A stretch of DNA of 64,000 nucleotides from Polyangiaceae bacterium (GCA_029266615.1 JAQSWN010000031.1:43915-107914), one strand, 5' to 3'; shown: positions 18,702-29,883, counted from the first letter of the stretch. Made by a program: numbers and translations. The notes: generated from the sequence alone by a model not told the origin.

Positions 18702-19703
18702 ATGAGTGCGCTCTTCGGCTTCTTTCCCGCGCTCGCCGGCCGGGTGCACCACGCGGTGTTGGCCGAGCTGCCGACTCGTGTCGAGCAAGCGGACGGCGTG
18801 CTCCGCGGCGCAGACATCTGGTTGAAGCGCGACGACACGTCGTCGCCCGTTTACGGTGGCACCAAGCTGCGCTTGCTCGAGCATCTGCTGGGAGCGGCTC
18901 GAGCTGCGGGCGCGACGCGCGTCTACTCCACGGGCGCCGTCGGCTCCAACTTCGCGGAAGCGACCGCGCTCCACGCGCCACGCGTCGCGCTCGCGCCAGG
19001 TGCGATCTGTTTTCCCCAACCGCTCACCGACGAAGCGGCGCGTAGCCATCGCGTGGTGCAGGCCCGCGCGCAAGTGATGGAGATCCCGCACTGGAGCCTG
19101 CTCCTGCTCGCGACCGAACGCGTGCGGCGCAGTGACCCGGGAGCGTGCGTGCTGTCCCAAGTGAGCTTCGATGCCGAGAGCTTGTTCGGCTACGTAGCGG
19201 CGGGCTTGGAGCTCGCGCTGCAAATCGAGGCGAAAGAGTGCCCAAGCCCCGCGCGCGTGGTGTTGCCCATAGGCTCCGCCGCCACCAGCGCCGGACTGTT
19301 GGCGGGCCTGTCATTGGCTCGAAAAATGGGCCTCTTACGGAGCGCGATCACGGTGTGCGCCGTGCGTATCGCCGCCTGGCCTCTGTCTCGGCGGGGTCGC
19401 GTGCTGTCCCTGGCGACGACCTCACTGTCGTGGCTTTCGCGCCTGACCGGCGAGCCGCGACTCGCTCTTCCGAAGGGTGACCTGCTACCGCTGGAGCTGG
19501 TCACCGATCAACTCGGGGTCGGCTATCCGCACGCCACGCCCGAAGGCTCCCGCGCGCGCCACGTGTTCGCCGATGCCGGCTATCCAATCTTGGACGACAC
19601 TTACTCGGCGAAAGCCGCCGCTCACGTCCTCGCGACCGCGCAAGGGGCAGGCCCGGTGCTGCTCTGGTGCACGAAGTCGAGCGCGGGCACTCCCCTGGAC
19701 TAG
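18702..19703 (+). CDS. PLP-dependent enzyme, ACC deaminase / D-cysteine desulfhydrase family
   Basis: 333 residues of the fold-type II (tryptophan synthase beta) superfamily. The Schiff-base lysine is K55 in YGGTKLRLLEHLL, following IWLKRDD, and the phosphate-binding loop is IGSAATSAGLLAGLSLA. This matches 1-aminocyclopropane-1-carboxylate deaminase and D-cysteine desulfhydrase relatives, which eliminate or deaminate small amino acids. Residues that separate the two activities cannot be judged by eye. The stop overlaps by 4 bases that of the convergent GntR-type regulator gene. Confidence 0.82.
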   Translation: MSALFGFFPALAGRVHHAVLAELPTRVEQADGVLRGADIWLKRDDTSSPVYGGTKLRLLEHLLGAARAAGATRVYSTGAVGSNFAEATALHAPRVALAPGAICFPQPLTDEAARSHRVVQARAQVMEIPHWSLLLLATERVRRSDPGACVLSQVSFDAESLFGYVAAGLELALQIEAKECPSPARVVLPIGSAATSAGLLAGLSLARKMGLLRSAITVCAVRIAAWPLSRRGRVLSLATTSLSWLSRLTGEPRLALPKGDLLPLELVTDQLGVGYPHATPEGSRARHVFADAGYPILDDTYSAKAAAHVLATAQGAGPVLLWCTKSSAGTPLD

Positions 19704-20446
19704 ACGGGCGGCTTGGACTTCATCACGCCGGAGAGCGTCTGCATCAGCGCGCGGTCCACGCGTTGGTAGTAGCCGCGCAGCGCCGCGAGGGCGGCATCCT
19801 CCTCGCCACGCTCGATAGAGCTCGCGACGTCCCGCAAGTGCTGCGGAAAGCTCGGCTCCAGCACCCACAGCGCGGGGAAGCGATCCAAAAGCTCGCGGTA
19901 AGCATCCAAAAACGGGTTCGCGATCCAACGCACCGCGACGGAATGTCCGGCCTCGATGATGGCGTCCAGCCACCGTTGAAAGCCGTGCGCGATCACGACC
20001 GGGTCCCCCCGGTCGAACGCGGCGATGAGCAGATCCGTGATGTCTCGGATGCGGGTCACGTCCTGCGGCGCCGCGCGCTGCGCCGCAAGCTTCGTCGCAA
20101 ACTCGAGCACGAGCAGGCGCGCCGGGAGGATGTCTTCCAATAAATGCGCTATCTCGCTGATGTCTTTGGAGGTCTCCAAGAACGGCGGCAAAAGCTCCAT
20201 CGTGCCCGTGCGGCGAAAGTCCGCCACCGTAACCCCCTGCCCGTGACGCACGGTCACGAGCCGCGCGTGCTCCAGGCGCCTTACGGCTTCGCGCAAGGTG
20301 TTGCGATTGGTCTGGTACTTCTGGGCCAGCTCGCGCTCACCTGGGAGTCTGTCTCCGGCCGCAAACTCCCCCGCCAAAATGGCTCGCCGCAGGTCCTGAA
20401 AAACCGTGGCCGCGATGTTGCCGACGGCCGGCGCGCGCTCGTTCAT
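19700..20446 (-). CDS. GntR-family transcriptional regulator, FadR subfamily
   Basis: 248 residues. The N-terminal winged helix (about 12-75) has the GntR pattern LRRAILAGEFAAGDRLPGERELAQ followed by NRNTLREAVRRLEHARLVTVRHGQG. The C-terminal all-helical FCD domain (about 95-230) binds an effector, usually an organic acid. It is 15 bases downstream of the ACP-phosphodiesterase-like gene on the same strand and tail-to-tail with the PLP-enzyme gene. The ligand and operators are unknown. Confidence 0.9.
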   Translation of the reverse strand: MNERAPAVGNIAATVFQDLRRAILAGEFAAGDRLPGERELAQKYQTNRNTLREAVRRLEHARLVTVRHGQGVTVADFRRTGTMELLPPFLETSKDISEIAHLLEDILPARLLVLEFATKLAAQRAAPQDVTRIRDITDLLIAAFDRGDPVVIAHGFQRWLDAIIEAGHSVAVRWIANPFLDAYRELLDRFPALWVLEPSFPQHLRDVASSIERGEEDAALAALRGYYQRVDRALMQTLSGVMKSKPPV

Positions 20447-20461
20447 GGTGCGTCGCGCAGC

Positions 20462-21133
20462 CTACTGTGCTCCGCCGAAGTTCGCGAGCAGGAGGCGCAG
20501 ACGCGCCAAAATGTCGGGCGCCTCGGCGAACACGAGCGGGCGCGCTTGCGCGACCCACTCCCCGAGCAGGGCCTGGCCGGCGTCGTCCGTCTCCAGGCGC
20601 GGCCGGCCCGAGAGCGTGCGGCGGATGCGCTCCGCAACGAGGCCCGGGGATGGATTACGCGCGCCGTGAGCGCGCTCCAAGAGCGCCCCTTGCAAGGCAA
20701 CCAAGCGCTCCCGATCGCGAGCGGTCGGCAGCTCGAGCAACTCGTCCAGCGGCAGCGCCAGCGCCGCGCGATAGGCCGCGCGCGCGCGTGGCTCCTCGGC
20801 GAGCGGCTCGTCCAGCAACATCTCGATACCAATGTGAGCCACTGCGCGGGCCGGGCCTCGCGGTAAGCCGCGCGCGCTGAGCCACGCGAAGGCCGCGCGG
20901 GACAGGTTCAAGAATGAAGGCAGGTCGTGGAAGGCTTCGTCCGTTCGGTGGTGGAACGCCACCCCCCGCGCCAGTACGGCATCGGTCACGCTCGGGCGGC
21001 CGAGCCGCAGCATCCCCACGAAGTCCGGTAGCATCGCCCCCGCGCACAGCCTGGCAAGCTCGTCCGCGGAGGGCGCAGGGGTCGCCGCCTCGAAGTGTTG
21101 AGTGGCGAGCGCGGCATGGCCGAAGAAATTCAT
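20462..21133 (-). CDS. Acyl-carrier-protein phosphodiesterase-like (AcpH-like) protein
   Basis: 223 residues from the ATG at 21133; reading is open upstream but that part is antisense to the oxidoreductase gene. The N-terminus MNFFGHAALA, the block GAMLPDFVGMLRL and GVAFHHRTDEAFH match the AcpH family, an HD-like metal-dependent fold that removes phosphopantetheine from acyl carrier protein in E. coli. Similarity is moderate, so substrate is uncertain. It is likely cotranscribed with the GntR regulator gene that follows after 15 bases. Confidence 0.75.
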   Translation of the reverse strand: MNFFGHAALATQHFEAATPAPSADELARLCAGAMLPDFVGMLRLGRPSVTDAVLARGVAFHHRTDEAFHDLPSFLNLSRAAFAWLSARGLPRGPARAVAHIGIEMLLDEPLAEEPRARAAYRAALALPLDELLELPTARDRERLVALQGALLERAHGARNPSPGLVAERIRRTLSGRPRLETDDAGQALLGEWVAQARPLVFAEAPDILARLRLLLANFGGAQ

Positions 21134-21232
21134 GGCGGGCTCGCGGCCCGGCCGCGCTCGCGAATCCTCCCACGCCGCGCCTAGGTGCTTCAAGCTCGCC
21201 GCGCCGAGGCTTCGGGTGCTAGACCCGAAGGC

Positions 21233-21913
21233 ATGCCAAGTTTTTCGGCGGAGCTCGTGGCGATGGCGCCGCTCAGCCCCCGGGTCGTCGGCATGACCTT
21301 CCGCGCCGACGCACCGTTCGAGCGTGCCGCCGGCCAATACGTCTTGCTCAGCCTGGACGACGGCGCGACCCACGCCTTCTCGATGGCGTCGCCCTACTCG
21401 GCACTGGCGCCCGCGGAGTTCGAGATCGCGGTCGCGCGCGGTACCACCGCGGCCAACGTGCTGGAGCTCGGTCTGGGAAGCGTCGTGGCCGTGAGCGGAC
21501 CCAATGGCTCCTTGGTGTGGAAGGCAGACATGCCTTCGTTGCTCGTGGCGACCGGCACCGGCATCTCTCCGCTCCGCGCCATTGCCCTGGAGCAGCTCGC
21601 GCGTCCTTCGGGTCCTCCCCTCACCTTGCTGTTCGGCTGCCGGGACGCGTCGGAGGAGCTATGGGGCGCGGAGCTCTCGCGACTCGCCGAACGACATCCT
21701 CGCTTTGGGTTCGTCGTCACCCACTCGCAGCCGCCCGAGGGGAACATGGCGCGGGTCGGTCGAGTGCAAGCTCACTTGCCCGAGGCGCTACGGGAGCTGG
21801 GCGGCCCTGCGCGCGCGTACCTGTGCGGCCACACGCCCATGGTCAACGACTGCACCACCCTGCTTCTCGACCTGGGGATCTTACCCGAGCACATCCACGG
21901 CGAGAGCTACTGA
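21233..21913 (+). CDS. FAD/NAD(P)-binding oxidoreductase (FNR family)
   Basis: 226 residues from the ATG at 21233. An N-terminal FAD-binding barrel (about 1-95, with AGQYVLLSL and the flavin motif AFSMAS) is followed by the NAD(P)-binding half with GTGISPLRAI, LLFGCRDASEELW and YLCGHTPMVN. The layout is that of ferredoxin/flavodoxin reductases and flavin reductases. No iron-sulfur domain is attached, so it must pass electrons to a separate acceptor that I cannot name. It starts about 100 bases from the divergent AcpH-like gene. Confidence 0.87.
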   Translation: MPSFSAELVAMAPLSPRVVGMTFRADAPFERAAGQYVLLSLDDGATHAFSMASPYSALAPAEFEIAVARGTTAANVLELGLGSVVAVSGPNGSLVWKADMPSLLVATGTGISPLRAIALEQLARPSGPPLTLLFGCRDASEELWGAELSRLAERHPRFGFVVTHSQPPEGNMARVGRVQAHLPEALRELGGPARAYLCGHTPMVNDCTTLLLDLGILPEHIHGESY

Positions 21914-22702
21914 CGCGCTTAACCGATGGGGGCGGACGTTCGCAGCCGGAGCTTGAGGGTGGCTTGCTCCACGCTCGCGTCGTCCGTGGCAAGCTCGACC
22001 CCCAGCGATTGTTCGAGGAATCTCGTCGTGAAGGCCGCTTTGCAGCTGCGCCAGCGTCGCTTGCAGCTCTTGTTCCGCGCTCTGCAGTGACTGCTTCGTC
22101 TCCGCGAGCTCGTGCTCGACGGTAGAAGCGCGCGTCTCGATCGTTTGGAGCCGGCGCCTGGCTTCCTCGAGATCCCTGGCGCCTTTCTCGCTCGAGTGCT
22201 CGAGCTCCCGCATGCGGGCCAAAGTCGCCTCCGACTCCGTCACTCGCTCTGCGAGCTTGCTTTCGAGCTGGGTTGCTTGGGCGCGGGCAGCCTGAACGGC
22301 CGTCTCCACGCGAGCCAGCTGCGCGTTGGCAGCCGCCAAAGACTTATTCAGCTTGCCGGACTCGTCCCGCTGACGGGTCAGCTGAGTGCGCGTGATCGCA
22401 AGCTCTTCCGTCACCTGTTGGTGGCGTTGCTCCAGCTCCTCGTGCGCGGCCAGGCGCTCCTCCGCGGCCTGTCGGACCGCCACGAGCCGGGCCTCCGAGT
22501 CACGCTGCGCTTCCCCGGCGCGTTCCTGCGCCTGCGCGAGCTCCCGCTCCTTCTCCGTGGTCTTCTCGCGCTCCCGCGCCAGCTGCTCCTCTAGCTGGTG
22601 CGCGTCCTCCTTGGCCTTGAGCAGCTGCTCCTCCAGCGCGGTGAGCGACCCGCCGTCCGCGCCGACGAGGCGCTGAAACCAGTTCGTTCGGGGCTCGTTC
22701 AC
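21881..22702 (-). CDS. Coiled-coil protein partner of roadblock protein; 3' end probably frameshifted
   Basis: As it reads, 273 residues. Residues 20-215 are one continuous predicted coiled coil (ELAQAQERAGEAQRD-type heptads) after a short start MNEPRTNWFQRLVGADG. It overlaps the upstream roadblock gene by 4 bases (ATGA), so the two proteins are made together. After about residue 222 the translation becomes Arg/His/Pro-rich and runs 33 bases into the oxidoreductase gene. Another frame entered at 22041 instead encodes KAAFTTRFLEQSLGVELA and ends at 21919 with codon use like the rest of the gene, so the true end is likely there and a one-base shift lies near 22041-22045. Function unknown; a cytoskeletal or polarity role is a guess. 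Confidence 0.72.
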   Translation of the reverse strand: MNEPRTNWFQRLVGADGGSLTALEEQLLKAKEDAHQLEEQLAREREKTTEKERELAQAQERAGEAQRDSEARLVAVRQAAEERLAAHEELEQRHQQVTEELAITRTQLTRQRDESGKLNKSLAAANAQLARVETAVQAARAQATQLESKLAERVTESEATLARMRELEHSSEKGARDLEEARRRLQTIETRASTVEHELAETKQSLQSAEQELQATLAQLQSGLHDEIPRTIAGGRACHGRRERGASHPQAPAANVRPHRLSASVALAVDVLG

Positions 22703-23088
22703 GTCGACTCCTCCTTACGAAACAGCCGCCGCACCTGGTTGAGCAACGTGCCGAGGTTTGCGCCTGCGTCCGCCAAGACCGCAACCCGCAGCGCGCCGTT
22801 CCCCGCGAGGAGGACCACGCCCTCTTGATACACGCACGCGTTGACCTCTAACTTGCCGAGCTGCAGCGCGCTGCCGGCTTGGGCCAGCGACGCGAGCGCG
22901 AGGTCCGCCACCCTCGCGAGCCCCGGCGGCGTCGACCTAAGGCGATTCACGTGTAGCGCCCGACCCTTTCCATTCGTGAACACGACGGCCCGGACGTACT
23001 GCAGGGCCAGGAGCTCCCTGAGAATCTCATCGTTCCACGCAGAAGACGGTACGGTTGCGGAGCTCGCAAGGGGGATTGATTGAGTCAT
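22699..23088 (-). CDS. Roadblock/LC7-domain-like protein
   Basis: 129 residues with the alpha-beta pattern of a roadblock domain: an N-terminal helix (WNDEILRELLALQYVRAVVFTNGKG), central helix VADLALASLAQAGSALQLGKLEVN and the strands CVYQEGVVLLAG and GALRVAVLADAG, ending in a helix with RRLFRKE. Myxobacterial roadblock proteins such as MglB regulate small Ras-like GTPases in motility and polarity. No GTPase gene is adjacent, so that link is inference. It overlaps the coiled-coil gene that follows. Confidence 0.75.
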   Translation of the reverse strand: MTQSIPLASSATVPSSAWNDEILRELLALQYVRAVVFTNGKGRALHVNRLRSTPPGLARVADLALASLAQAGSALQLGKLEVNACVYQEGVVLLAGNGALRVAVLADAGANLGTLLNQVRRLFRKEEST

Positions 23089-23151
23089 CGTTCAAGACGA
23101 ACGCGGTCGAGGACCACCCCTTCGACCAGCGTCGCGCGCCTCTGAACGCTG

Positions 23152-23180
23152 ACTTTAGAGCGCCACCCGAGACGAAACAA
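23152..23180 (-). promoter_or_regulatory. Candidate sigma-70-type promoter of the roadblock gene
   Basis: On the minus strand TTGTTT and TAAAGT are 17 bases apart, about 65 bases upstream of the ATG at 23088. The match is modest; the rest of the 256-base gap between this gene and katG holds only the hairpin noted below. Confidence 0.25.
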
Positions 23181-23299
23181 GTGTGGTCGTGAGGCGCACC
23201 TAGCGGCCGCGGCGCGGAGAATCTCGGGACTTAACCGGCTGACGCACGTGGCCGTTTGCTACCGAGGGGGAGCGGGGTCGGGCCGCGCGTGAGTGACGC

Positions 23300-23330
23300 G
23301 GCCGCGCAGTGTCTCTACGCCTGCGCGGCC
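23300..23330 (-). terminator. Hairpin after katG
   Basis: A perfect 10-base inverted repeat, GGCCGCGCAG and CTGCGCGGCC, with an 11-base loop, 15 bases beyond the katG stop. It has no T-run, as is common for hairpins in GC-rich genomes; it probably ends or protects the katG transcript. Confidence 0.55.
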
Positions 23331-23344
23331 ACACACTCGGCAAA

Positions 23345-25552
<2,208 letters not shown>

Positions 25553-25586
25553 TCAGCAATGTGCAGAATTGCTCATCCCAACTCCA

Positions 25587-25623
25587 ATATATCGTTCCTA
25601 TTCGTTCGATAGCAGGACGTTAT
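25587..25623 (-). promoter_or_regulatory. OxyR-like operator upstream of katG
   Basis: Read toward katG there are four tetramers spaced by 7 bases: ATAA, CTAT, ATAG, ATAT. The OxyR consensus is ATAG-N7-CTAT-N7-ATAG-N7-CTAT, so 14 of 16 key bases match. The site lies about 75 bases upstream of the katG ATG, where OxyR activates transcription. No oxyR gene is in the window. Confidence 0.5.
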
Positions 25624-25729
25624 GAGTGGCCGAGGCGGCCATGGCGGCCGTTCGGGGCGGCGGCCAGCCGTCGTTTCTGGCAATTGCCCCGGATTTAACC
25701 CGGCATGCGGCTCGCAATAGGAGCACGGC

Positions 25730-27307
25730 ATGACCACTTCGAGCTCGGCCGCCATGGCCATCTCCGGGACGCCCACGGGGAGCGCGACCGCCTTGGCCTC
25801 CGTGCTCATCGGCTTGGACGCTCACCCGGTGCGCGTGGAAGTGACGTGTAACCGCGGCCCCGGCGGCTTCCAGCTCGTTGGGCTCGCGGAGGCCGCCGTC
25901 AAAGAGGCGCGTGTGCGCGTGAACGGAGCCCTCGCGCACCTCGGAGTCTTGCTCAACGCGTACGCGGTCACCGTCAACCTCGCGCCGGCAGACCTGCGGA
26001 AGAGCGGAGCCGCGCTAGACGTCGCGATCGCGCTCGGCGTGCTCGCCGCCGTGGACTTTTTCGACCCGCGCCGCCTCGACGGCGTTCTTCTCATCGGTGA
26101 GCTTTCGTTGGAAGGCACGCTCCGCCCCGTCACAGGCGTGCTGCCGCGGCTCGGCGGCCCCCGCGAAGGGATACACACCGCCATCGTCCCCCGCGGAAAC
26201 TCGGCAGAGGCGGGGCTATCGCGCGGCCTGCGCGTCCTCGTCGCCGACACGCTGAGCCAGATCGTGGACCACGTGCGCGGCGGTTCACCGCTCGCAGCCG
26301 TGCTACCGACGGAGTTCGTTCCGCAGACGTGCAGCACGCAGGGGGACCTCGCGGAGGTGCGCGGCCAGACCACCGCGCGCGCATCGCTGGAAGTCGCCGC
26401 CGCGGGAGGTCACAACCTGCTGATGCTCGGGCCGCCCGGGAGCGGAAAAACACTTCTCGCCCGCCTCCTGCCTACCGTCCTTCCCCCGCTGGATTTGGAG
26501 GAGGCCATCGCCTGCACCGCCATCCATTCGGTGGCAGGGACGTTGCCCAGCGCGACGGGCGTGATCAGCGAACGCCCCTTCCGCGCGCCGCATCACTCGG
26601 TCAGCGACGCGGGGCTCGTTGGTGGAGGCGACTTTCCGCGCCCCGGCGAGGTGAGCCTCGCCCACCACGGCGTGCTGTTCCTCGACGAGCTAGCCGAGTT
26701 TCGGCGTAGCGCGATCGAAGCCCTGCGCCAACCGCTGGAAGACGGCCGCGTGTGCATCGCCCGCGCCCGCGCTCGCGCCTGGTTCCCGGCACGGCCCCTC
26801 GTCGTCGCCGCCGTCAATCCGTGTCCGTGCGGGCATTGGGGGCATCCTCGTCTGAAGTGCCAGTGCACCGAATTTTCGCGACAACGCTACCGCGCGCGCC
26901 TCTCCGGCCCGCTCTTGGACCGCATCGACATTCACGTCGGCGTACCGCCGGTGGAGGTGGCGGCCCTGCTGCGCAAAGCGGGCGGCGAAAGCTCGGCCGC
27001 GGTGCGGGCCCGGGTCACCCTCGCGCGGGAGCGACAGAAGCACCGCTCCCGCAAGCTCTTCGGCGCGGCGCACCTGAACGCGAGCCTGCCGTCGCGAAAC
27101 CTCGAGCAGATCGTACACCTGGACGACGCGAGCCGCGCCGCCCTCGAGGGCGCCGTCACGACGCTCGGCCTCTCCGCGCGCGCATTCAATAAGGTTCTGC
27201 GCGTCGCCCGCACCGCCGCCGACCTGGAAGGGGCCGCGGAAGTGAACGTTCAGCACATCGCCCTCGCCGTTCAGGGACGCATCTTGGACCGCGAGCCCAA
27301 GCATTGA
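25730..27307 (+). CDS. comM: YifB/ComM-family Mg-chelatase-like AAA+ ATPase
   Basis: 525 residues, standard length. The order is a Lon-type substrate domain (about 20-190, with GPGGFQLVGLAEAAVKEARVR), then an AAA+ Mg-chelatase domain with Walker A GPPGSGKT at 234-241, Walker B LFLDEL, and the chelatase-like block FRAPHHSVSDAGLVGGG. A zinc-finger-like NPCPCGHWGHPRLKCQCT follows and then the C-terminal helical lid. In Vibrio and Haemophilus ComM is a branch-migration helicase that promotes integration of incoming DNA. A clear AGGAG ribosome-binding site precedes the ATG. It is divergent from katG. Confidence 0.92.
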   Translation: MTTSSSAAMAISGTPTGSATALASVLIGLDAHPVRVEVTCNRGPGGFQLVGLAEAAVKEARVRVNGALAHLGVLLNAYAVTVNLAPADLRKSGAALDVAIALGVLAAVDFFDPRRLDGVLLIGELSLEGTLRPVTGVLPRLGGPREGIHTAIVPRGNSAEAGLSRGLRVLVADTLSQIVDHVRGGSPLAAVLPTEFVPQTCSTQGDLAEVRGQTTARASLEVAAAGGHNLLMLGPPGSGKTLLARLLPTVLPPLDLEEAIACTAIHSVAGTLPSATGVISERPFRAPHHSVSDAGLVGGGDFPRPGEVSLAHHGVLFLDELAEFRRSAIEALRQPLEDGRVCIARARARAWFPARPLVVAAVNPCPCGHWGHPRLKCQCTEFSRQRYRARLSGPLLDRIDIHVGVPPVEVAALLRKAGGESSAAVRARVTLARERQKHRSRKLFGAAHLNASLPSRNLEQIVHLDDASRAALEGAVTTLGLSARAFNKVLRVARTAADLEGAAEVNVQHIALAVQGRILDREPKH

Positions 27308-27308
27308 A

Positions 27309-27388
<80 letters not shown>

Positions 27389-27477
27389 GCCGCATTTCAC
27401 GCCCGCTGGCAAAATATCGCGGGTAGGACGCCCGCTATTGAGTCCCGTGGCCGTGTTACGCTGGCCGCCTTTCCCGC

Positions 27478-29883
27478 ATGGATGACAGCCAGCAGCCGGG
27501 CGCGAGCGCCCCGACGATAGAAGCTGCAGAGGCAGAACCGGAGCTGTGGGGCGGGCGCATCGAGGTTCGCGGCGAGGTCGGGCGCGGCGCCATGGGTCAG
27601 GTTCTGCTCGGCTTCGACACGAAGCTGCGGCGGGAGATGGCGCTCAAGGTGACTCACCTGCCGCGCGGGGAGATCCCGCGCCAGCTCTTGGCGCGTTTCG
27701 TGGAAGAGGCGCAAGTCAACGCGCAGCTCGAGCACCCGAACATCGCCCCCGTGCACGACCTGGGACTGGATCCACACGGTCGCGCTTACTTCTCGATGAA
27801 GCTGGTGCGCGGCCGCTCGCTGGAAGACATATTGACCGCGCGCCTCGCCGGGGACGAGAAAACGCTCGCTGAATTCGGTCTCCGACGCCTGTTGGACATA
27901 TTCGCCCAGGTGTGTTTGGCGATGGAGTACGCGCACGCGCGGGGCGTAATCCATCGAGACTTGAAGCCCGCGAACGTGATGGTGGGAGACTTCGGCGAAG
28001 TCGCGGTGATGGATTGGGGCGTCGCGAAGCTAAGAGAGCTGGCGGCAGGCGTCAGCACGCAGGCCGAAGCATTGGCGTCCGATCCAGACATCTCGGACGC
28101 AGCGCCGCTGAGCGCGCCCACCCCGGTCACCTCCGTGCGCGCCGAAATGAAAGCCTGGCAGACCCATGACGGCGCAGTGCTCGGTACCCCGCATTACATG
28201 GCGCCGGAGCAAGCCAAGGGGCTGCCGGTCGACGAGCGGAGCGACCTCTACAGCCTCGGTGTGATTCTGTACGAAATCCTGTGCGGACAGGTGCCCTTCG
28301 ATCACGAAGACCCTGCCGTCGTCGTACGGCGCGTGATCTTGGAAAACCCCAAGCCCCCTTCTACCCATGACGCGGAGGTCCCGCCCGCGCTCGAGACACT
28401 CGCGATGCGGCTCCTCATGAAGGAGCCGGAGCAACGCGCGCTCGCCCTGCGCGACGTGCGCGCTCACCTTCAAGACTACGTGGACGGCATTTCGCGCGAT
28501 TACCGGCCTCGGGCGCTGTGGAGCAGCGCGGCCTGGGTCGCCGGCTCGCTCACGCTATTCGCGTTTCTGGTGTGGTACTTGACCGGTCAATCGATCGCGA
28601 ACGTGCTCACGGTGGGTCCGCCTGCGGTGCTGAACGCGGTGGGTTGGTTCTTGCTCGTGCTGGCAATCGGCTACCCACTCTGGGCCGCGTCAACGGCGCT
28701 GCGCGTGAGCCGAAAGGAGCTCGACCCATTTCGCGAGCCCAACGCGCAAGAGCTGTTCGTTTCTGGATACTTGGCCCACCGCACGTTTTCGGCGGCCCTA
28801 GCGCCGCTCTTCCAGCTCGTATTCATCGTGGAGCTGGTGACCTTGGCCGCGATCGCGGTCAGCCGCGAAGCAGGGCGCTCGCGGGAAATCGTCGCGCAGC
28901 TCACCGCGCAAATGCGCCGTGAATGGTCGGAAGCGCTCATCGTCGTGCTGGTATTTCAATTCGCGTACCTGGTCCTCCTGGCGAGCGAGGCGCGCTTCGC
29001 AAGGCGTATCGATCGCTGCGAGCTGCTGGTCCGCCGGGCGCCTTGGGAGTCCGTATGGCCCGTCTTCCTGCTCGGCGTTCTGCTCGCCAGCGTCATCACG
29101 ACGGACGTTCTGGGCTTGACGCTCGGCACCAAGGACGGCGCTGTGTCGTCGTGGTTTTGGCGTGAGCTCCTCGAGGTGCCGCCGCGACCGTTCGAAATCG
29201 TGAAGACGCTCGTCTTTCAGGGAACGTTCCTGCTCGGTCTGTTCGTGACGACAGTGACGGCCGCGTTCCCGCTCACGGAGCTCCTCGCGGCTTCGCGAGC
29301 CGTGTTTCACGCCGCCGATCAAGCCTCCGTCGCGACACGGGCGCAGTACTTCCTACGCTCCATCGCGGCGATGCGGGTGGCTCGTGGCGTGTGGCTATAC
29401 GGCGGCTCCATGATTGGCACCCTCACCGCCATGCGCATCCTCTCCGAAGAGCACGCGCACCCGCTGCTGGAGAAGATGCTGTACATTTTGGGCCCGTCCC
29501 TGATCGGGTTCGCCGGGTACTCGGCGCTACGCCGCAGCCTGAACCGCTTCTTGGAGCGGGCTCCAGCCGTGGCAAGACTCGTGGAGCAACGCGCTGACTC
29601 AGCTCGAGTGGAGCAGCGCCGCGCGAACCTCGCCGTTCTCGACCGCGTTCCTTGGCGTCTGCCGGTCGGGCAAATCGCGGTGCCGCTGGTGTGTGTCGCG
29701 GCTTACTTTCTGTGGACAGGCAGCGGACGGCCGCGCGTGGGGCTGCACCAACTCATCCCGGTTACGACGAAGGACTGGCTCTTGATGCTGCCGTACGTCC
29801 TGCTGGTGCCCACGCTGCTCGGCCGGGACCACGTTCAGAAATGGCTACTGCGACGCGAGGACAAGCCCAGCACGGTCGCGTAG
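27478..29883 (+). CDS. Membrane Ser/Thr protein kinase with polytopic C-terminal domain
   Basis: 801 residues. A Hanks-type kinase domain spans about 28-330: glycine loop GEVGRGAMGQV, ATP lysine K57, catalytic HRDLKPAN with D161, magnesium-binding D179 in DWG (instead of DFG, seen in other bacterial kinases) and APEQAKGLPVDERSDLYSLG. Residues 345-790 hold about nine hydrophobic helices with soluble loops and no known sensor domain, unlike PASTA or beta-propeller kinases. It should phosphorylate proteins at the inner membrane; input and targets are unknown. It stands alone after the hexamer repeat. Confidence 0.9.
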   Translation: MDDSQQPGASAPTIEAAEAEPELWGGRIEVRGEVGRGAMGQVLLGFDTKLRREMALKVTHLPRGEIPRQLLARFVEEAQVNAQLEHPNIAPVHDLGLDPHGRAYFSMKLVRGRSLEDILTARLAGDEKTLAEFGLRRLLDIFAQVCLAMEYAHARGVIHRDLKPANVMVGDFGEVAVMDWGVAKLRELAAGVSTQAEALASDPDISDAAPLSAPTPVTSVRAEMKAWQTHDGAVLGTPHYMAPEQAKGLPVDERSDLYSLGVILYEILCGQVPFDHEDPAVVVRRVILENPKPPSTHDAEVPPALETLAMRLLMKEPEQRALALRDVRAHLQDYVDGISRDYRPRALWSSAAWVAGSLTLFAFLVWYLTGQSIANVLTVGPPAVLNAVGWFLLVLAIGYPLWAASTALRVSRKELDPFREPNAQELFVSGYLAHRTFSAALAPLFQLVFIVELVTLAAIAVSREAGRSREIVAQLTAQMRREWSEALIVVLVFQFAYLVLLASEARFARRIDRCELLVRRAPWESVWPVFLLGVLLASVITTDVLGLTLGTKDGAVSSWFWRELLEVPPRPFEIVKTLVFQGTFLLGLFVTTVTAAFPLTELLAASRAVFHAADQASVATRAQYFLRSIAAMRVARGVWLYGGSMIGTLTAMRILSEEHAHPLLEKMLYILGPSLIGFAGYSALRRSLNRFLERAPAVARLVEQRADSARVEQRRANLAVLDRVPWRLPVGQIAVPLVCVAAYFLWTGSGRPRVGLHQLIPVTTKDWLLMLPYVLLVPTLLGRDHVQKWLLRREDKPSTVA

